From Aureimonas altamirensis (GTDB taxonomy: Bacteria; Pseudomonadota; Alphaproteobacteria; Rhizobiales; Rhizobiaceae): 64,000 nt of DNA. The notes under the pieces were generated by a model. That model saw only the letters and a program-made list of their open reading frames with translations, was not told the DNA's origin and ran no database searches. Below, piece by piece: positions 61,684-64,000 of this stretch; the first letter of the stretch is position 1; each line of letters opens with the position of its first letter. The stretch lies in NCBI RefSeq assembly GCF_001463885.1, contig NZ_BBWQ01000024.1:62001-126000 (forward strand), given 5' to 3'. A program made the position numbers and the translations under genes.

Positions 61684-62664
61684 ATGAAAACACTGATCGC
61701 GACGATACTGGCTTCCTGCACGGCCGGGCTAATAATGAGTTCTGCAGCATTGGCGCAGACCCAGATGCGCCTTGCCGTCGAGACGACGAGCGGAGATCCG
61801 ACGCATGTGATGTTGTCTACCTTCCGCGACGCCTTGAGCGAGAGCGCCGGGGACGCCGTCACGTTCACCTTCAACGACGGCGGTTCGTTGGGCGATGAAA
61901 CCGCGCTGGCCGAGTTGATCCGGGCCGGTGCGGTAGAGGTGATCCCGATGGGGTCCGACGGTGTCGCATCGCTGGACACCCACTTCTCGATCTTCGATAC
62001 GCCGTTTCTGTTTTCCAGCAAGGATGATGCCAGGAAGGCGCTGGACGGCGAGTTCGGCGACGTGATGGCGCCATCGCTGCGGGAAAAGGCAAACCTGGAG
62101 GTTCTGGCCTTCGGCGAACTCGGCGTTCGCGTCATCAGCAACTCGAAGCACGAGGTCAAGTCTCCGGCGGACCTGTCGGGCCTCAAGCTGCGCACACCCA
62201 GCAGCCCGACACGCATGATGGCGTTCCAGACGCTGGGCGCCGTGCCGACCAACCTGCCGCTGGGCGAAGTCTACATGGGCCTGCGCCAGGGGGTGATCGA
62301 CGGGCAGGAGAACCCCTTGTCCGTCATCAAGGAATTCTCCCTGCACGAGGCGCAACCCTATATCTCGCTGACCAATCACATCTACACCCCGATTACGCTG
62401 GTCATGAACGGCGTGGCCTATGACGCGCTCAGCGACACGCTGAAGGCGCAGGTAAAGGCGGCGGCGGAAGCCGGCGTCGAGGCCACAAGGACCCTGTCCG
62501 ACGAAAGCGACGCCAAGCTGGTGGGTGAGTTCCGGGAAGCCGGCGTCACCGTCACCGAGCCGGACATCGCGGCCTTCCAGACGGCAGCCGAGCCTGTCCG
62601 GGCACAGATCGCCGAGATCGTCTCGCCGGAATTCATGGACAGCGTGAAGGGCCTGCTTCCATGA
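61684..62664 (+). CDS. dctP: TRAP transporter substrate-binding protein DctP
   Basis: A 326-residue exported protein. Signal peptide about 1-25, ending ALAQT. The mature part has the DctP pattern: TSGDPTHVMLSTFRDALSE, FSIFDTPFLFSSKDDARKAL, GELGVRVISNSKHEVKSPADLSGLKLRTPSS with the ligand Arg, and LGEVYMGLRQGVIDGQENPLSVI. The ATG has CAGGGGATCGAC upstream. TRAP proteins of this type usually bind carboxylates. Its stop overlaps the next gene as ATGA. Confidence 0.95.
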   Translation: MKTLIATILASCTAGLIMSSAALAQTQMRLAVETTSGDPTHVMLSTFRDALSESAGDAVTFTFNDGGSLGDETALAELIRAGAVEVIPMGSDGVASLDTHFSIFDTPFLFSSKDDARKALDGEFGDVMAPSLREKANLEVLAFGELGVRVISNSKHEVKSPADLSGLKLRTPSSPTRMMAFQTLGAVPTNLPLGEVYMGLRQGVIDGQENPLSVIKEFSLHEAQPYISLTNHIYTPITLVMNGVAYDALSDTLKAQVKAAAEAGVEATRTLSDESDAKLVGEFREAGVTVTEPDIAAFQTAAEPVRAQIAEIVSPEFMDSVKGLLP

Positions 62665-63437
62665 GCGCCGTCGCCACCCGCTACCCCCGCTTCATGCCCG
62701 ACGGCTCCGGCACCCTCGCGCGGATCGGCCTCATCTACATCGCGTCCTCGGTCGTGATGGAGGAAGAGATGTCGGCCATGTCCGCTCCCGGCGTCTCCAC
62801 CCATACCGCCCGCATTCGCCTGCCGAAGGTGACGGTCGAGGGGATAGAGGAGATGATGAACGCGCCGGAGCTGGAGACGGCAGCGCGCCACGCTGCCGCG
62901 CCGCCCATCGACGTTCTATGCTTCGGCGGCACGAGCGCCTCGTTCCTGCACGGGACGGCATACGACACGGCCCTGATCCGCAAGATCCGGGCATGGACGC
63001 CCGGGCCGATCGTCACCACGGCCTCGACGGCGACGCTTGCCGCCCTGCGGCAGGTGAAGGCCGGCAAGGTGGCGCTGGCAACGCCTTATGTCGGTGCGAT
63101 CCACGACCGGGCCGTCCGCTTCCTGTCCGAGAACGGACATGAGGTCGTCAAAGGCGCCCATCTGGATATCACCGAGGACCACGCGCTGGCCGAAGTGCCG
63201 CTGGAACGCGTCTACGACCACATCCTGTCGGTCGACCATCCGGAGGCGACCGCCATCTTCGTGTCCTGCACCAACTTCCGCACCGTCGGCGCCATCGCCG
63301 CGCTGGAAGAGCGGCTGGGCAAGCCCGTCATCTCGGCCGTTCAGGCCTCGTTCTGGCATTGCCTGCATCTCGTTGGCGTGAAGGGCGCGAAGCCCGGCTA
63401 CGGCCAGCTCTTCGCGGGGCTCGAAGCCGATGTCTGA
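62661..63437 (+). CDS. Arylmalonate-decarboxylase-like member of the Asp/Glu racemase superfamily
   Basis: A 258-residue protein. The oxyanion-hole segment FGGTSASFLHGTAYDTAL (Gly90) matches the GTSLSF region of arylmalonate decarboxylase, where maleate isomerases and racemases have a catalytic Cys (CTSGS). The second half keeps the other catalytic residue, Cys203 in VSCTNF, plus LATPYVGAIHDR and KPGYGQLFAG, all close to the decarboxylase pattern. One catalytic Cys rather than two predicts a cofactor-free decarboxylase, not a racemase. It sits between dctP and dctQ with overlapping starts, so the substrate is probably a carboxylate taken up by this TRAP system. Confidence 0.85.
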   Translation: MSAVATRYPRFMPDGSGTLARIGLIYIASSVVMEEEMSAMSAPGVSTHTARIRLPKVTVEGIEEMMNAPELETAARHAAAPPIDVLCFGGTSASFLHGTAYDTALIRKIRAWTPGPIVTTASTATLAALRQVKAGKVALATPYVGAIHDRAVRFLSENGHEVVKGAHLDITEDHALAEVPLERVYDHILSVDHPEATAIFVSCTNFRTVGAIAALEERLGKPVISAVQASFWHCLHLVGVKGAKPGYGQLFAGLEADV

Positions 63438-63921
63438 CAGTGTCGCCCTGACGGTCCCGCGCGGCGCCTTGCGGCGCAACGCCCTGATGGTCGTGGAGAT
63501 CGCGGCGATCGCGCTTCTGGTCGCGCTCGTCGTCCTGGTGCTCGCCAATTCCCTCGGGCGCTATCTGTTCTCGCGCCCGCTGCCGTGGAGCGAAGAGATC
63601 GTCCGGTCTTTGCTGATGTGGCTCGGCGGCCTCGGCATCACGGTGGCGGCCCTGCGCAACGGGCTCATCGCCTGCGCCATCTGGACCTCGCGGCTGGGGG
63701 CAACCGCGCAGCGGCGGCTTCGCGTGGCACAGAACCTGTTCGGCATTGTCACCATGGCCGCGCTGGCCTGGTACACCTGGCAGTATCTGGGCATCTTCGG
63801 CGCCGACCGTTCGCCGCTGCTGGGCATTCCCAAGGCAGTGCCGATCAGCGGCATCATCGGCTGCGCGGCAGGCATGTCGCTTGCATTCATCATCGACCTG
63901 ATCGCGCCGGAGGATCTGTAA
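63430..63921 (+). CDS. dctQ: TRAP transporter small permease DctQ
   Basis: A 163-residue inner-membrane protein with four helices; the central LFSRPLPWSEEIVRSLLMWLGGLGITVAALRNG is the DctQ hallmark. It overlaps the preceding gene by eight bases and the following dctM by one base (TAATG), so translation is coupled. Confidence 0.94.
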   Translation: MSDSVALTVPRGALRRNALMVVEIAAIALLVALVVLVLANSLGRYLFSRPLPWSEEIVRSLLMWLGGLGITVAALRNGLIACAIWTSRLGATAQRRLRVAQNLFGIVTMAALAWYTWQYLGIFGADRSPLLGIPKAVPISGIIGCAAGMSLAFIIDLIAPEDL

Positions 63922-64000
63922 TGCTCGGCCTTGCCGCCATAACGCTGGGCGCCCTGTGCGCGCTCGTGCTGCTCGGACTTCCCGTCGTCATCTCGCTGGT
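63921..64000 (+). CDS. dctM: TRAP transporter large permease DctM, first ~26 residues only
   Basis: The frame starts at an ATG overlapping the dctQ stop and runs off the window. The visible residues, LGLAAITLGALCALVLLGLPVVISL, form a first hydrophobic helix as in DctM. Identity rests mainly on its place directly after dctP and dctQ. Confidence 0.85.
   Translation, partial: MLGLAAITLGALCALVLLGLPVVISL

Overview
The window looks like a chromosomal segment of a GC-rich alphaproteobacterium, most likely of the order Hyphomicrobiales (Rhizobiales). This rests on the uppP / NDUFA9-like / tRNA-Leu neighbourhood, strong G/C bias at third codon positions, and the density of ABC, TRAP and tripartite tricarboxylate (TTT) uptake systems tied to amino-acid and organic-acid catabolism. 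The genus cannot be fixed from the sequence alone.

Layout. (1) 1-1879: housekeeping end with a partial uppP, an NDUFA9-like reductase and a tRNA-Leu(CAG) with its own promoter. (2) 1863-7287: a small decayed genomic island. It is bounded by two ~95-bp direct repeats that both contain the 3' end of the tRNA. It holds an integrase remnant, a reductase gene with a premature stop, a metallo-beta-lactamase-fold hydrolase, an ECF sigma / RskA-type anti-sigma pair divergent from a secreted DUF4394-like protein, and a scrap matching the 3' end of the tctA gene at 39.4 kb. (3) 7289-15533: an ionotropic-glutamate-receptor-like channel with an unusual pore filter, a thioredoxin-fold protein, a flavoprotein/ferredoxin pair next to a taurine/sulfonate-type ABC transporter, and an MFS exporter. 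(4) 15716-39407: a large amino-compound catabolic region. It holds an Lrp regulator, HAD / kinase / PLP phospho-lyase-like genes, a dipeptide-type ABC importer, two amine oxidases, two tandem-GNAT acetyltransferases, an M20 deacetylase, class III aminotransferases, aldehyde dehydrogenases, a D-threonine-aldolase-type enzyme and hydroxyacid dehydrogenases. (5) 39355-45823: one tightly packed minus-strand operon, dhaK-dhaL-iclR-dapA-like-tctC-tctB-tctA. (6) 46092-51747: an AraC regulator, a Tat-exported three-subunit molybdenum hydroxylase and two small genes. (7) 51754-59206: a TetR-centred divergent locus with two palindromic operators between an ABC exporter/PLD operon and a tetR-peptidase-MOSC-reductase operon. 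(8) 59231-64000: a FMN hydroxyacid oxidase divergent from a LysR gene, then a TRAP operon with an arylmalonate-decarboxylase-like gene inserted between dctP and dctQM.

How the parts fit. Most operons pair an uptake system with enzymes that deaminate, oxidise, cleave or decarboxylate the imported compound, under a local Lrp, IclR, AraC, TetR or LysR regulator. The strongest leads are the tRNA-Leu island with its integrase relic, the glutamate-receptor-like channel with a non-potassium filter, the MOSC/reductase pair that resembles a two-component mARC system, the decarboxylase inside the TRAP operon, and the dhaKL/TTT operon with a divergent DhaK.
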